A stretch of DNA of 64,000 nt from Streptococcus sp. Marseille-P6264 (GCF_902460355.1 NZ_CABPTO010000002.1:1-64000); one strand, 5' to 3'. Counted from the first letter of the stretch, positions 27,419 to 38,978 are shown. Made by a program: numbers and translations. Notes: a model not told the origin generated them from the letters alone.

Positions 27419-29311
27419 TTACCAAATCACCACGCGCTCTTCTGGACTGCGCCACATGCCGTCTCCTTCTTGGACATCAAAGGTCGTAAAGAAGTCGTCA
27501 AAGTTTGGTAGCTGGACATTGGTCCGAAGTTTAGCGGGTGCATGGACATCGACGCTGGCTAGAAGCTTCATGTACTCTTCGCGTCCCTTCATCCGCCAGA
27601 TGCGGGCAAAGTTGGTGAAGAATTCCTCCGCAGAGAAATCGTCTTCTTTCTTGGCTGCTTCGAGAGCGGCTGCAATACCGCCCAAGTCCGCTACATTTTC
27701 TGAAACGGTCAGCTTGCCATTGACCTTGGCACCGTAAGAATCTAGACCTTCAAACTGGTCGATGACTTTCTGAGTCCGCTCAGTAAAGGCTTGGTAGTCA
27801 TGCTCCGTCCACCAGTTGTTGAGGCTGCCGTTTTCATCAAAGGAAGCGCCATTGGTATCAAAGGCATGGGAAATCTCATGGGCAATGACCGCTCCGATAC
27901 CGCCATAATTGGCTGAAGAAGACTGGTACAGGTCATAGAAAGGTGCCTGCAGGATAGCCGCTGGGAAGACAATCAGGTTTTTCTGAGGATTGTAGTAGGC
28001 ATTGACCATATGGGCTGGCATTCCCCATTCTTTGTAATCCACTGGCTGGTTCCACTTGCTCCAACCATGCTTGATTTCCACTTGTCGAAGCTTCTGAGCA
28101 TTTTCGAAGAGGCTGAGATTTTCATCCACAATCTTGTCTGCGTAGCGCTCAGGCAACTCCTCTGGGTAGCCGATATAAGGCTTGATGACATTGAGTTTGA
28201 CAATGGCCTTGTCCCGAGTTTCTGGTGTTAGCCAGTCATTGCTTGCGAGGCGTTCCTTGTAGACTTGGATCATGTTGGCTACTTTTTGCTCCACATCGGC
28301 CTTGGCTTCAGGGGAGAATTTTTGTCCAGCATACCAGAGCCCGATGGCTTGATTGAAAGGCGCTTGAGCTAGGTAAAAGGCAGCTTTTTTCTTGTCTTGC
28401 GCCTGAGGTGTTCCAGACAGGGCGCGACGATAAGCGCCTGCTAGGACACGGATTTCGTCAGTCAAGTAGGCTTCAGCTGACGCGATAGCGTTAAAGATAA
28501 GCACGGCCTTGAGCAGGGGCCAAGTCTCCTCGCAGTAGAATTGGTCGGCAGCCTGCCAGAAACGCTCCTCTGGTACGATAATCTGGTCAGGAATTTGCCC
28601 GATGAGTTGGGTGAAGATCGCATCTAAAGGCAGATTCGGTGCTAAGGCTTTGAAATCTTCCCACTTGTAAGGGTGGTAAAGCTTGGCATATTCTGAACTT
28701 TCCTCCCGTGACAGAACGACTTTGGCAATTCGAGCATCCAGTTCTAAAACCTTATCCAGTAAATCTTGGATTTCTTCTGCTGAAAATTCGAATTTTTGCA
28801 GCAAAGCTTCGGAAGATTCGCGCCATTTTTTCAAGAGTTTATCCTTTTGAGGATGCCCATCAGCATAGTAGGTTGTATCTGGGAGAATAGTACCTGGCGC
28901 ATCTGCCCAGAGGACATTGATACGGGCGTCCATAAAGTCAGGCGCTACACCAAAAGGAAAGAAATTGGGCTTACCAGCCAGTTCAAACTCGGCAATCTTT
29001 GTGGTAAATTCTGCAAAGGAGTTGAGTGCTTGGTATTCCGCAATCAAAGGCAAAACAGGCTTGATACCGAGTTTTTCCCGCTTGTCATAGTCAGCTGCTA
29101 AACGGTGGTACTTGATAAAGTTTTGCAAAATAGCATCGTCAGGAACTTCCTCACCCTGCAACCATTTATCGGTAGTGGAGAGCATCAGCTTTTCAATCTC
29201 ATCTGATAAATCTGTGAAGCCGCCGGTTACAGGCTTGTCATCTGGGATAACGGCCGTTTTGGCCCATTCGCCATTAATGGCGTCATAAAAATCATCTTGT
29301 AAACGTGTCAT
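27419..29311 (-). CDS. pepO: M13 family zinc endopeptidase PepO
   Basis: 630 residues from ATG 29311 (MTRLQDDFYDAINGEW), the usual PepO length; the frame runs 13 codons further to a TTG without support. Neprilysin-like: zinc motif HEISHAFD near residue 480 and the third-ligand block ENVADLGG near 535. Cleaves oligopeptides; streptococcal PepO can be found at the cell surface although it lacks a signal peptide, as here. Divergent from the manganese transporter operon, an arrangement known in other streptococci. Confidence 0.95.
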   Translation of the reverse strand: MTRLQDDFYDAINGEWAKTAVIPDDKPVTGGFTDLSDEIEKLMLSTTDKWLQGEEVPDDAILQNFIKYHRLAADYDKREKLGIKPVLPLIAEYQALNSFAEFTTKIAEFELAGKPNFFPFGVAPDFMDARINVLWADAPGTILPDTTYYADGHPQKDKLLKKWRESSEALLQKFEFSAEEIQDLLDKVLELDARIAKVVLSREESSEYAKLYHPYKWEDFKALAPNLPLDAIFTQLIGQIPDQIIVPEERFWQAADQFYCEETWPLLKAVLIFNAIASAEAYLTDEIRVLAGAYRRALSGTPQAQDKKKAAFYLAQAPFNQAIGLWYAGQKFSPEAKADVEQKVANMIQVYKERLASNDWLTPETRDKAIVKLNVIKPYIGYPEELPERYADKIVDENLSLFENAQKLRQVEIKHGWSKWNQPVDYKEWGMPAHMVNAYYNPQKNLIVFPAAILQAPFYDLYQSSSANYGGIGAVIAHEISHAFDTNGASFDENGSLNNWWTEHDYQAFTERTQKVIDQFEGLDSYGAKVNGKLTVSENVADLGGIAAALEAAKKEDDFSAEEFFTNFARIWRMKGREEYMKLLASVDVHAPAKLRTNVQLPNFDDFFTTFDVQEGDGMWRSPEERVVIW

Positions 29312-29401
29312 GTTTTTCTCGCTTTCCTGCTTTTGATATAACCTTATCAAAATTAGCTTTTTTTTTCAAATATTTCCTATATTGATTTTAAGGATTTTTT
29401 A

Positions 29402-29439
29402 AAAATTAACTTGACTTAATTTTCATTTTAATGTATATT
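29402..29439 (+). promoter_or_regulatory. promoter and metalloregulator operator of the Mn transporter operon
   Basis: -35 TTGACT (29411-29416), 17-nt spacer, -10 TATATT (29434-29439). A perfect inverted repeat, AAAATTAA (29402-29409) and TTAATTTT (29416-29423), brackets the -35. This is where DtxR-type ScaR/PsaR repressors bind ahead of sca/psa operons in S. gordonii and S. pneumoniae, so Mn2+-dependent repression is expected. Confidence 0.75.
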
Positions 29440-29459
29440 AAAACAAAAGAGGTGTAACA

Positions 29460-30179
29460 ATGATTGAAATGAAAAATTTAAGTGTCAGTTATCAAGGACA
29501 GCTGGCCTTAGAACCAACTTCTTTGACAATAAAAGGACCGACTATCACAGGGATTATCGGACCAAACGGGGCTGGAAAGTCAACTCTCATAAAAGGTATG
29601 TTAGGAATTGTTGATAGTGAGGGGCAGACCTTTCTAGACAGAAAACCCATGAAGCAAGAATTAAACAAGATTGCTTATGTAGAGCAGAAGATTCACATTG
29701 ATTATAATTTCCCCATCAAGGTTAAGGAGTGTGTGTCTCTGGGCTTATATCCTAAGATCAAGCTCTTTCAACGCCTCAAAGCGTCTGACTGGGAAAAGGT
29801 TGCTCAGGCTTTGAAAATCGTTGGTTTAGAAGATTTTGCTGAGCGGCAGATTAGCCAGTTGTCTGGTGGGCAATTTCAACGGGTCTTGATTGCCCGTTGC
29901 TTGGTTCAGGAGGCGGACTATATTTTCCTAGATGAGCCTTTTGTTGGGATTGACTCGGTCAGCGAAGAGATTATTATGAAAACACTCCGTCAGCTAAGAA
30001 AAGACGGGAAGACGATTTTGATTGTCCACCATGACTTGGGCAAGGTGGTCGCTTATTTTGATCAGGTCTTGCTACTTAACAAAAAAGTCGTCGCTTTCGG
30101 ATCAACTGAGAGTACCTTCACCAAAGAAAATATGCAGCAGACCTACGGCTCTCAGCTCTTTATGAATGGAGGTGCCTAG
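29460..30179 (+). CDS. psaB: manganese ABC transporter ATP-binding protein (PsaB/ScaC type)
   Basis: 239 residues. Walker [10 protein letters not shown] (residues 34-42), signature [15 protein letters not shown], Walker [14 protein letters not shown]-loop IVHHDLGK. Energises Mn2+ uptake by the permease and lipoprotein encoded next; the three genes are named psaBCA in S. pneumoniae, scaCBA in S. gordonii and ssa in S. sanguinis. GAGGTG before the ATG; overlaps the permease frame by 14 nt. Confidence 0.93.
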   Translation: MIEMKNLSVSYQGQLALEPTSLTIKGPTITGIIGPNGAGKSTLIKGMLGIVDSEGQTFLDRKPMKQELNKIAYVEQKIHIDYNFPIKVKECVSLGLYPKIKLFQRLKASDWEKVAQALKIVGLEDFAERQISQLSGGQFQRVLIARCLVQEADYIFLDEPFVGIDSVSEEIIMKTLRQLRKDGKTILIVHHDLGKVVAYFDQVLLLNKKVVAFGSTESTFTKENMQQTYGSQLFMNGGA

Positions 30180-31017
30180 GATGATTCAGGAATTTATTCA
30201 AGGCTTACATGACTTTCATTTCCTGCAAAATGCTTTGATTACAGCCATTGTGATTGGAGTGGTGGCCGGTGCCGTTGGATGTTTTATCATTCTGCGAGGC
30301 ATGTCACTCATGGGGGATGCCATCTCTCACGCGGTGCTGCCCGGTGTGGCTCTGTCTTATATTTTGGGGATTAATTTCTTCATCGGTGCCATTACCTTTG
30401 GCTTACTAGCTTCCATCATTATCACTTACATCAAGGGCAATTCTATTATCAAAAGTGACACGGCTATCGGGATTACTTTTTCTTCCTTCTTGGCTCTGGG
30501 GATCATTTTGATTAGCGTTGCCAAGAGTTCGACCGACCTCTTCCATATTCTCTTTGGGAATATCTTGGCGGTACAAGACCTTGATATGTGGATTAGTATT
30601 GGCGTGGGTATTTTAGTGCTGCTGGTCATTAGTATTTTCTTCAAGCAACTTTTGCTGACGTCCTTTGACCCGCTCTTAGCCCAAGCTATGGGAATGAAGG
30701 TGAATTTTTACCACTATTTGCTGATGATTCTATTGACTCTGGTATCTGTCACAGCCATGCAAAGTGTCGGAACGATTCTGATTGTGGCCATGCTGATTAC
30801 ACCAGCTGCGACAGCCTATCTCTATGCCAAGAGTCTCAAGACCATGATTTTATTGTCATCTGTCTTGGGGGCTGGTGCATCTGTTTTAGGTCTCTTCATC
30901 GGTTATAGTTTTAATGTTGCAGCAGGTTCTAGTATCGTTCTAACCTCTGCCCTGATCTTTTTGGTTTCATTTTTTATCGCACCAAAACAGCGGTATTTAA
31001 AAAGAAAAGTAAAATAA
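30166..31017 (+). CDS. psaC: manganese ABC transporter permease (PsaC/ScaB type)
   Basis: 283 residues, or 278 if started at ATG 30181, which has GGAGGT upstream and is the more usual start ([12 protein letters not shown]). About eight or nine membrane helices of the ABC-3 family, with the [16 protein letters not shown] block near residue 48 and a C-terminal [10 protein letters not shown] tail. Forms the Mn2+ channel with the ATPase before it and the lipoprotein after it. Confidence 0.92.
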   Translation: MEVPRMIQEFIQGLHDFHFLQNALITAIVIGVVAGAVGCFIILRGMSLMGDAISHAVLPGVALSYILGINFFIGAITFGLLASIIITYIKGNSIIKSDTAIGITFSSFLALGIILISVAKSSTDLFHILFGNILAVQDLDMWISIGVGILVLLVISIFFKQLLLTSFDPLLAQAMGMKVNFYHYLLMILLTLVSVTAMQSVGTILIVAMLITPAATAYLYAKSLKTMILLSSVLGAGASVLGLFIGYSFNVAAGSSIVLTSALIFLVSFFIAPKQRYLKRKVK

Positions 31018-31038
31018 TATATTTATGGAGGATTTCCA

Positions 31039-31971
31039 ATGAAAAAATGTCGTTTCTTAGTTCTGCTTTTGCTGGCTTTTGTCGGCCTAGCAGCCTGCTC
31101 TAGTCAAAAAAGCAGTACCGAGACTGGTTCTTCAAAATTGAATGTTGTTGCGACCAACTCGATTATTGCGGATATTACAAAGAATATCGCTGGCGATAAG
31201 ATCAATTTGCACAGTATCGTACCTGTCGGCCAAGACCCACATGAATACGAGCCTCTGCCTGAAGATGTCAAAAAGACTTCCCAAGCGGATCTGATCTTCT
31301 ACAATGGGATCAACTTGGAAACAGGCGGTAATGCTTGGTTCACAAAATTAGTAGAAAATGCTAAGAAGAAAGAAAACAAGGACTATTATGCTGTCAGCGA
31401 AGGTGTGGACGTGATTTACTTGGAAGGCCAAAGTGAAAAAGGGAAAGAAGACCCTCATGCTTGGCTCAACTTGGAAAATGGGATCATCTATGCTCAAAAC
31501 ATTGCTAAGCGTTTGAGCGAAAAAGACCCAGCTAACAAAGAAACTTACGAGAAAAATCTTAAAGCTTATGTGGAAAAATTAAGCGCTTTGGACAAGGAAG
31601 CCAAAGAGAAATTCAACAACATTCCTGAAGAAAAGAAAATGATTGTAACCAGCGAAGGTTGCTTCAAATACTTTTCTAAGGCCTACAATGTGCCATCTGC
31701 CTATATTTGGGAAATCAACACTGAAGAAGAAGGGACTCCAGACCAAATTAAAACTTTGGTTGAAAAACTACGCAAGACGAAAGTGCCATCTCTCTTTGTG
31801 GAATCAAGTGTAGACGACCGTCCGATGAAGACCGTTTCTAAAGACACCAACATTCCGATCTACGCTAAAATCTTTACTGACTCAATCGCTGATAAAGGCG
31901 AAGAGGGTGATAGCTACTACAGCATGATGAAATACAACTTAGAAAAGATTGCAGAAGGTCTGTCTAAATAA
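31039..31971 (+). CDS. psaA: manganese-binding lipoprotein adhesin (PsaA/ScaA/SsaB type)
   Basis: 310 residues. Signal peptide with lipobox LAAC (Cys at about residue 20), so it is lipid-anchored on the cell surface. Cluster A-1 solute-binding fold with the four metal ligands in recognisable blocks: His in DPHEYEP, His in DPHAWLN, Glu in TSEGCFKYF and Asp in FTDSIAD. Captures Mn2+ for the PsaBC permease and is a known colonisation and virulence factor. GGAGG Shine-Dalgarno 21 nt after the permease stop. Confidence 0.96.
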   Translation: MKKCRFLVLLLLAFVGLAACSSQKSSTETGSSKLNVVATNSIIADITKNIAGDKINLHSIVPVGQDPHEYEPLPEDVKKTSQADLIFYNGINLETGGNAWFTKLVENAKKKENKDYYAVSEGVDVIYLEGQSEKGKEDPHAWLNLENGIIYAQNIAKRLSEKDPANKETYEKNLKAYVEKLSALDKEAKEKFNNIPEEKKMIVTSEGCFKYFSKAYNVPSAYIWEINTEEEGTPDQIKTLVEKLRKTKVPSLFVESSVDDRPMKTVSKDTNIPIYAKIFTDSIADKGEEGDSYYSMMKYNLEKIAEGLSK

Positions 31972-32122
31972 TAATAAGAGGTTGGGAAGATAAAATCCTA
32001 ACCTCTTTATTTCTGAAGAACAAGTTTCACATGGAGTCGCTCTCAAATTTTCGGTCAAATTATTCGAAAAAAATCACAATTCGCAGTACAATGGAGCTAT
32101 CAAACATGAATGGAGACTTCCT

Positions 32123-32614
32123 ATGACAACTTTTCTCGGAAATCCTGTAACCTTTACGGGTCAGCAACTTCAAGTCGGCGACACAGCCCACGATTTTAGC
32201 CTGACAGCTACTGACCTTTCAAAGAAAACTCTGGCTGATTTTGCTGGTAAAAAGAAAGTCCTCAGCATCGTACCGTCTATCGATACTGGTGTCTGCTCAA
32301 CTCAGACTCGTCGTTTCAATCAAGAACTCTCTGACTTGGATAATACCGTTGTTATCACGGTTTCAGTTGACCTACCTTTCGCCCAAGGCAAATGGTGTGC
32401 TGCTGAAGGCATCGAAAATGCTGTCATGTTATCTGACTACTTCGACCATTCTTTCGGCCGTGACTATGCTGTCCTCATCAATGAATGGCACCTTTTAGCC
32501 CGTGCAGTCCTTGTCTTGGACGAAAACAACACTGTGACTTACGCTGAATATGTGGATAACATCAACACCGAGCCAGATTATGATGCAGCCATTGCGGCAG
32601 TCAAAAGTCTGTAA
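32123..32614 (+). CDS. tpx: thiol peroxidase
   Basis: 163 residues, an atypical 2-Cys peroxiredoxin. Peroxidatic Cys58 in DTGVCSTQT and resolving Cys92 in GKWCAAEG. Reduces hydrogen peroxide and alkyl peroxides with thioredoxin. It follows the Mn transporter as in other streptococci (psaD), linking Mn uptake to peroxide defence; a 151-nt gap with a short AGGTTGGGA...TCCTAACCT hairpin and a possible promoter separates them. Confidence 0.95.
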   Translation: MTTFLGNPVTFTGQQLQVGDTAHDFSLTATDLSKKTLADFAGKKKVLSIVPSIDTGVCSTQTRRFNQELSDLDNTVVITVSVDLPFAQGKWCAAEGIENAVMLSDYFDHSFGRDYAVLINEWHLLARAVLVLDENNTVTYAEYVDNINTEPDYDAAIAAVKSL

Positions 32615-32707
32615 AGAATTATACTTTTCCAAAAAATGCACTTAATTCTTCATAAGAGTTGAGTGTATTTTTGTCTTCTTGACTAAAAAATTTGGAGAAT
32701 ATAAAAA

Positions 32708-32733
32708 GACAAACATCAATTTTGACGTTTGTC
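32708..32733 (-). terminator. terminator between tpx and the telA-like gene
   Basis: Stem GACAAACATCAA / TTGACGTTTGTC with one G-T type pair; an A-rich flank (T-rich on the minus strand) lies at 32701-32707. Serves the minus-strand telA-like gene and possibly tpx. Confidence 0.65.
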
Positions 32734-32766
32734 TACGAGTTGAAAGAGCTTGGATGGCTCTTTTAC

Positions 32767-34023
32767 TTATTCTAAAGTTAATTCTTTCTGGGCTTCCTTG
32801 CCTTGATCCAGCAGGGCTTGGATAATCTTTTGATCACGCAGTTTGACAGAGTTGTTGATAGTCTCTGCGGATTGGATGACGGCCGCTTCTAGCAGAGCGC
32901 GTTTTTCCCGTCCCTTATCAATGGCTTCGATAATGCCTTGGTTTTGTGCGACGAGGCTTTCTGCTAGCTTGGTGACAGACTCGACAGCGATAGTAGGGCT
33001 TTGGGAAATCCGCTCCAGCTGAGGGATAACTTCCTTGCTGGTCTCAGCGAGCATTTGCAGGGCAGCGTTATTGGCATTAGAGATGGCGTCAGCCACCTGA
33101 CCAGACTTCATGGATTGCTGGAGAATGCCTAACTGGGCGATAGACAGCTTCATCGTTGGAATGGTATTGCGGCGGAGCATTCCAAGCTTTTGTCGCATAT
33201 CAGAAGAAACCTTGACCAGATTGCGCATTTGAGGCGTGGTTGCCCAAGCCACATAGAGACGGCTGACATATTCAGTGTGTTGCTGCTCTAGGGTATTGAC
33301 CACCTCTGTCATTCGGGCTAATTCTTGCGATTTGACTTGGTAATCAACGGTTGTCATATCTAGCTGAGCGACTTCAGCCTGCAGCTTGAGTGCTCGATTG
33401 CCAGCTTCTTGCTGAGCAGCTTCGATAAAGGAAATGACTCCGACGAGGTTTTCAATTGATTTGGTATTGTCCTCAATCAGCATTTCAGCAGAAACAATAT
33501 TGCGAGCCAGAACGTCCTCTTGCTTGACGACCGTTGCAGCCATGCCGTCCATTTTCTGCTCAATATTTTGTGAGTCGAAATAGAATTCTTGAAGGGTGTT
33601 TTTGCTCTGTTTGAAAAGTTTTTCCAGGAAATTAGGCTTCTTGTCTAGTTCTGCTACTTGAGCGTCCTTGTATTTTGCGACAAAGCCATTGAGTTCTTTG
33701 TTAGTGTTTTTTAAGAGCTCATCTACCTGAGGAATTTGTAATTTTTTCTGTTCGGCTAAGATACGATTGACAGTACCGTTGACCTCTTCTACAGCAGATT
33801 GGCCAAAGTCCAGCAAGGCATTTTGGTCTGACACGAAATTATCCACAAGCTGAGGCGCTTTAGCCGTAATCGCGCTCTGTTGCTCAGGAGTCAGCTTTTC
33901 CAGAAAAGTGAGCTGTCCGTTTTCTTGGATTGTGTTGGCTTCGATGATTTCTGTTGTTTTGTCGCTTTTGCTAATGGCATTGTTGGCAATTTTATCAATG
34001 TCAAAATTAAATTCTTGGCTCAT
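32767..34023 (-). CDS. TelA family protein (toxic anion resistance type)
   Basis: 418 residues, no signal peptide, mostly long helices with coiled-coil potential (for example residues 60-130 and 190-260). The conserved TelA blocks ATTPQMRNLVKVSSDMRQKLGMLRRNT and PTMKLSIAQLGILQQ are near residues 255-295. Named from tellurite resistance, but streptococcal members are linked to cell-envelope stress and antimicrobial tolerance; molecular role unresolved. Second gene after the XpaC-like gene, 24 nt apart. Confidence 0.85.
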   Translation of the reverse strand: MSQEFNFDIDKIANNAISKSDKTTEIIEANTIQENGQLTFLEKLTPEQQSAITAKAPQLVDNFVSDQNALLDFGQSAVEEVNGTVNRILAEQKKLQIPQVDELLKNTNKELNGFVAKYKDAQVAELDKKPNFLEKLFKQSKNTLQEFYFDSQNIEQKMDGMAATVVKQEDVLARNIVSAEMLIEDNTKSIENLVGVISFIEAAQQEAGNRALKLQAEVAQLDMTTVDYQVKSQELARMTEVVNTLEQQHTEYVSRLYVAWATTPQMRNLVKVSSDMRQKLGMLRRNTIPTMKLSIAQLGILQQSMKSGQVADAISNANNAALQMLAETSKEVIPQLERISQSPTIAVESVTKLAESLVAQNQGIIEAIDKGREKRALLEAAVIQSAETINNSVKLRDQKIIQALLDQGKEAQKELTLE

Positions 34024-34047
34024 AGTTTCTCCTTTGGTTTATCTAGC

Positions 34048-34893
34048 TTAAAAGCCAGTGTCTGTTTGCTTTTCTTTGTCTAAGATACGCAGGCTAATGT
34101 CAAAATCTCTCAAATCAGCTTCATTTAATTGGCGCAGCGCCTCGTCTAGGTCCAAGTCAAACTGCTCGATAGCTGCTTTGGCTTTGGCTAGTCGCTCCTC
34201 TGCATTGTAAAAATCTTTGGGAGAAGCTTTGATTTTGAGGTAGCCTTCTAAAATATCTTCGTAGTGCTCCATCTGGGACTGATGGATGGCAGTCAGTTCT
34301 TCCTTGTTGTTGCTTTCGGATTGAGAGATTTTTTGCAGAATGGCCTCGTGGTCAATCTGAATATTGTGAACCGTAGCGACCAATTCTGGGGCTAGCTCTT
34401 CTAGACTAGTTTTCTTAGGCTGCGCTTCTTTTTGCCTTTTCTCACGTTCAATCTTTTGCAGTTGTTTATCAATTTCTTCGGTTACAGTAGCAATTTTAGT
34501 CTGAATGCGCTGGTAGACAGAGGCAGGGATTTCATCTCGCAATTCTTTAGCAACGTTTTTGATATAGGTGAGTTGGGGAAGAATTTGCAGAGCTAAATCC
34601 TGGTAATCTTCCTTCTTGCCGTATTCTTGGTAGCTTTCTAATTCTTTAATACGGCGGTCAGCCTGCCCAATCTCTGCTTTTAAATCTTCAATACGGCCAA
34701 TGCTGGCTTGTTTAGCTTCAATACGAACTCTTTTCTGCCTTTGGTAGCGATAGATTCCGTAGCCAATACCTCCCAAAATAGCAATGGGGATCAGATAGCT
34801 GGCTACCACTCCAGAACCAAAAATAATTGCAAGTATCCAAATCCAGCTAAACCATTCCGGCTGCTGGTTAGAATAATTCTTTCTTCTTGACAT
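34048..34893 (-). CDS. XpaC family membrane protein
   Basis: 281 residues. Two closely spaced membrane segments at about residues 14-44 (WFSWIWILAIIFGSGVVASY and a second short stretch) are followed by a cytoplasmic region that is almost all charged helix with strong coiled-coil character (70-170). Matches the 5-bromo-4-chloroindolyl phosphate hydrolysis (XpaC) family, which typically pairs with telA. The phosphatase name comes from a cloning phenotype and no catalytic motif is seen. First gene of the pair. Confidence 0.78.
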   Translation of the reverse strand: MSRRKNYSNQQPEWFSWIWILAIIFGSGVVASYLIPIAILGGIGYGIYRYQRQKRVRIEAKQASIGRIEDLKAEIGQADRRIKELESYQEYGKKEDYQDLALQILPQLTYIKNVAKELRDEIPASVYQRIQTKIATVTEEIDKQLQKIEREKRQKEAQPKKTSLEELAPELVATVHNIQIDHEAILQKISQSESNNKEELTAIHQSQMEHYEDILEGYLKIKASPKDFYNAEERLAKAKAAIEQFDLDLDEALRQLNEADLRDFDISLRILDKEKQTDTGF

Positions 34894-35080
34894 GAACCTT
34901 TCTCTTTCTTCTCAATATGATATCTCTATTTTAACATAAAAGCTGGTTTTTGAAGGAGAAAGATTGATATATTCAATCGCACTTTTAGATTTGATGAGAA
35001 TGTTTGCCTCATCAAGAAAGAGCTTTGCTTCCTTTCCTGCAAGCAAGCGCAAGAGTTCTTTTTTATCACAAGTGGGCAAA

Positions 35081-35115
35081 CAAGAATCGCAAGGAATCCC
35101 CTGCGATTCTTGTTT
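35081..35115 (-). terminator. terminator of gshF
   Basis: An 11-pair stem, CAAGAATCGCA / TGCGATTCTTG, with a ten-base loop. Lies just past the gshF stop. The following plus-strand TTTT and preceding A residues allow action in both directions. The region 34894-35080 has no supported gene. Confidence 0.75.
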
Positions 35116-35117
35116 TA

Positions 35118-37370
35118 TCAGTCCATTTCTGGGAAAAGTTTGGCCAGTATTTTAGGTGTGATACTTTGCCCCGGCCCCTCAGCGCAATAGGTGTGCATAT
35201 ACATAGAGGGGTTGAAGTTGAGCTCGATGCAGGTACAGTTGGGATTTTCCTTTGTGGAAATAGCAGAGCTGTCAGGGATGATTAGGTCAACGCCACAAGC
35301 CCAAGCTCCCATAGCCTTTGCCATGTCCGCAGCTAGTTCTTTATAAGATGGGTGCATGCTGTCTGTGACGTCAATCGAGTCTCCGCCAGTAGAAATATTG
35401 GAATTGCGCCGCAAGTTAACTTTAACTCCAGCAGGCAAGATACCATCTGCTCCATAGCCTTGCTGGTCCAGCATGAGCAACTCAATGTCTCCCAGTTCAA
35501 TGATTTCGAGCGGTGATCGATGGTCTCGACCGCGCAGGGGATTGTCGTTTTTGATGGCAACCAATTCTCTCACGGTGTGTTGACCGTCTCCAACGACATT
35601 AGCTGCCACGCGCAAGAGGACTGCCTCACATTGACCGTCTAAGACAAAGAAGCGGTATTCCGTTCCAGAGATGAATTCCTCCACCAAGACGGCAGCGTCT
35701 TCTGAAAAAGCAATCTCCAAAGCCTTGCGATAGGCTTCCAGGCTAGCTGGTTCTTGGAAGATAGAGATGCCCAGTCCGAAGTTAGTTGACTTAGGTTTGA
35801 CAACAATTTGTCGGTTTTTAATCAAAGGATAGTAGGCCAGTCCTTCTTCAAGAGAAGAAAACTCTGCCCCAGCCGGAACAGGAAAATCAGCTGCTGCCAA
35901 AATCTTTTTGGTGACTGTTTTATTGGCCATGGCCAGAGGGATGACATAGTTATCCTTAGAGGTCATGTTTCCGTTTTTGACATACTCCACATGCTGACCA
36001 TGCCAGAGCTTGAGAAATTGATCGTTTTCATCTAAAATTTCGAGGTGGAGTCCTTTCTGGAGAGCGTCAAACATCAGCATTTGAGTGGACAGCTCCATCT
36101 TTTCGTAGCCCTTGAGGGCGTAGGGTGCAGTCCAGGCGTAATCTCGATATTTCCGTGCTTTTGCCAGTCCAAATGCTGATAGGGAATTCTTTTCAATATG
36201 GGGCAATAATTGCCCTGCCAGAGTCAGCTTGGGCTCAGCCAGCGTAGCTCTGACTTGCGCTAGCAATTGGCGGTAGGCCTCAGGGAGATTGAAATGCTGA
36301 ATCACATTTTCCATAGCTTGGAGAATAGCAGAGCTGTCGGCCTCTGCAGGTAGAGGCGTCAAGGGGTGAGCCAGAGCAACGGCATCGTTGAGAGCATGAG
36401 CCGCTTGTAGCTGTGTATCGCTATCTGTCACATCATCCAGCCACAATAGAGCCAAGAGAAAGAGATGGACCGTGTCCAAGGTTTCTTGACTGATGCCCAA
36501 AACGTCGAAAGGATTGAGGTCGAAACAGCGCAGTTCCAAGTAAGTAATGCCTTGTTCTAGGTAATCTCGATTTCGTTTTTGACCGCGAAAGCGCACGGGC
36601 GAGTAGAATTCCTTTTCCGCACTTAGGTCGCCAGACTTGACATAGGATTCGATGTCCGAAACATAGCTTTCCAGCGAGCGAAATGATACATGGATATGCT
36701 CGTCATTGACGTAGCCGTGATGGCTATTGCGGAGTGAGCGAACAGGAGCCTCAACTGGCTCATCGTAAAAGCCAGCTTCTGCCAGTGGAGCCGCACCATA
36801 AAGATAGGTCAAGAACCAGCGGAAACGGAGGAAATTACGAGCCAATTTGAGATAGAGGGCATTTTTGAAATCTTTGAGCGATGCGAAGCCACTAGCCTCA
36901 AAGAGAGCCGTCATCAAATCTTTTCCTAACTCGATATTGTAATGAATGCCGGAAATGGTCTGGAGGCGTTTGCCATATTTTTCCGCTAAACCTTGCCGAT
37001 AATGGAGTTCGTAGGTATTTTCGAGGTGGGCAATTTCAATCTCGTCTTCTCGGAGTTGGGGAGGCATGGACAAGGGCCACATGAGTTCATCTTTGGGAAT
37101 GGAGCGTCCAGCTACATCGGTGATGGCACCCAGCAGGCGACGAGCCTCCTGAGTTGAAGAGGAAATGGGCGTAATCAATTCGAGCTGTTGCTCGCTAAAA
37201 TCTGTCTGGATATAGGGATGAAAACTCCGAGAACCCAGAGAGCTGGGATGGGGAGTTGATGCCAGTGTCCCAGCCTCTGTCACGCGTAGGGATTCTCTCT
37301 CCAGTCCAAAAGTCGCCTGTAAGATCGGGCTGGCAGGGTCTAGCTTTTCGAGTAAACGATCAATAGTCAT
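35118..37370 (-). CDS. gshF: bifunctional glutamate-cysteine ligase / glutathione synthetase
   Basis: 750 residues, the length of streptococcal GshF (GshAB). The N-terminal 450 residues are gamma-glutamylcysteine ligase (FGLERESLRVT, TDFSEQQLELITP, YLELRCFDLNPF). The C-terminal 300 are an ATP-grasp domain (VVKPKSTNFGLGISIF, VEEFISGTEYRF, ELNFNPSMYMHTY) that adds glycine. It makes glutathione, aiding oxidative-stress defence beside tpx and the Mn transporter. AAGGACGG precedes the ATG; TATACT (minus) lies about 20 nt upstream of it. Confidence 0.96.
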   Translation of the reverse strand: MTIDRLLEKLDPASPILQATFGLERESLRVTEAGTLASTPHPSSLGSRSFHPYIQTDFSEQQLELITPISSSTQEARRLLGAITDVAGRSIPKDELMWPLSMPPQLREDEIEIAHLENTYELHYRQGLAEKYGKRLQTISGIHYNIELGKDLMTALFEASGFASLKDFKNALYLKLARNFLRFRWFLTYLYGAAPLAEAGFYDEPVEAPVRSLRNSHHGYVNDEHIHVSFRSLESYVSDIESYVKSGDLSAEKEFYSPVRFRGQKRNRDYLEQGITYLELRCFDLNPFDVLGISQETLDTVHLFLLALLWLDDVTDSDTQLQAAHALNDAVALAHPLTPLPAEADSSAILQAMENVIQHFNLPEAYRQLLAQVRATLAEPKLTLAGQLLPHIEKNSLSAFGLAKARKYRDYAWTAPYALKGYEKMELSTQMLMFDALQKGLHLEILDENDQFLKLWHGQHVEYVKNGNMTSKDNYVIPLAMANKTVTKKILAAADFPVPAGAEFSSLEEGLAYYPLIKNRQIVVKPKSTNFGLGISIFQEPASLEAYRKALEIAFSEDAAVLVEEFISGTEYRFFVLDGQCEAVLLRVAANVVGDGQHTVRELVAIKNDNPLRGRDHRSPLEIIELGDIELLMLDQQGYGADGILPAGVKVNLRRNSNISTGGDSIDVTDSMHPSYKELAADMAKAMGAWACGVDLIIPDSSAISTKENPNCTCIELNFNPSMYMHTYCAEGPGQSITPKILAKLFPEMD

Positions 37371-37451
37371 TATTTTTTCCGTCCTTAGTATAGTACTTTC
37401 AGTTTATTATAAAAAAGGCCAGAAAACAACTATTCACTACGTTTTTAATGA

Positions 37452-37495
37452 ATTTCCGAACTTTTATCGCCATTTGTTGGATATATTTCGTTAAA
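37452..37495 (+). promoter_or_regulatory. candidate PurR box pair upstream of purA
   Basis: ATTTCCGAACTTT (37452-37464) matches the PurBox AWWWCCGAACWWT exactly. After 18 nt, ATATTTCGTTAAA (37483-37495) is an inverted copy with two mismatches in its core. Paired opposite PurBoxes at this spacing are the known PurR arrangement. The pair lies about 70-140 nt ahead of the purA promoter, in the 301-nt divergent gap with gshF. Confidence 0.55.
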
Positions 37496-37562
37496 ATAGA
37501 AAAATCCAAAAAGAATTATTCGCTTTCAAAAGTGAAAATCCAAATTTAAAAGATACCTGATC

Positions 37563-37591
37563 TTGAAAAAAATTCAAAATTTTCTTATAAT
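37563..37591 (+). promoter_or_regulatory. purA promoter
   Basis: TTGAAA (37563-37568), 17-nt spacer, TATAAT (37586-37591). The transcript would start near 37598 and carry a TGCAGG / CCTGC hairpin (37609-37626). Confidence 0.75.
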
Positions 37592-37638
37592 AAAGTGTAA
37601 GATACGTTTGCAGGTGAAACTCCTGCCTTGTAGATTAA

Positions 37639-38964
<1,326 letters not shown>

Positions 38965-38978
38965 GCAAATGAAGACAA

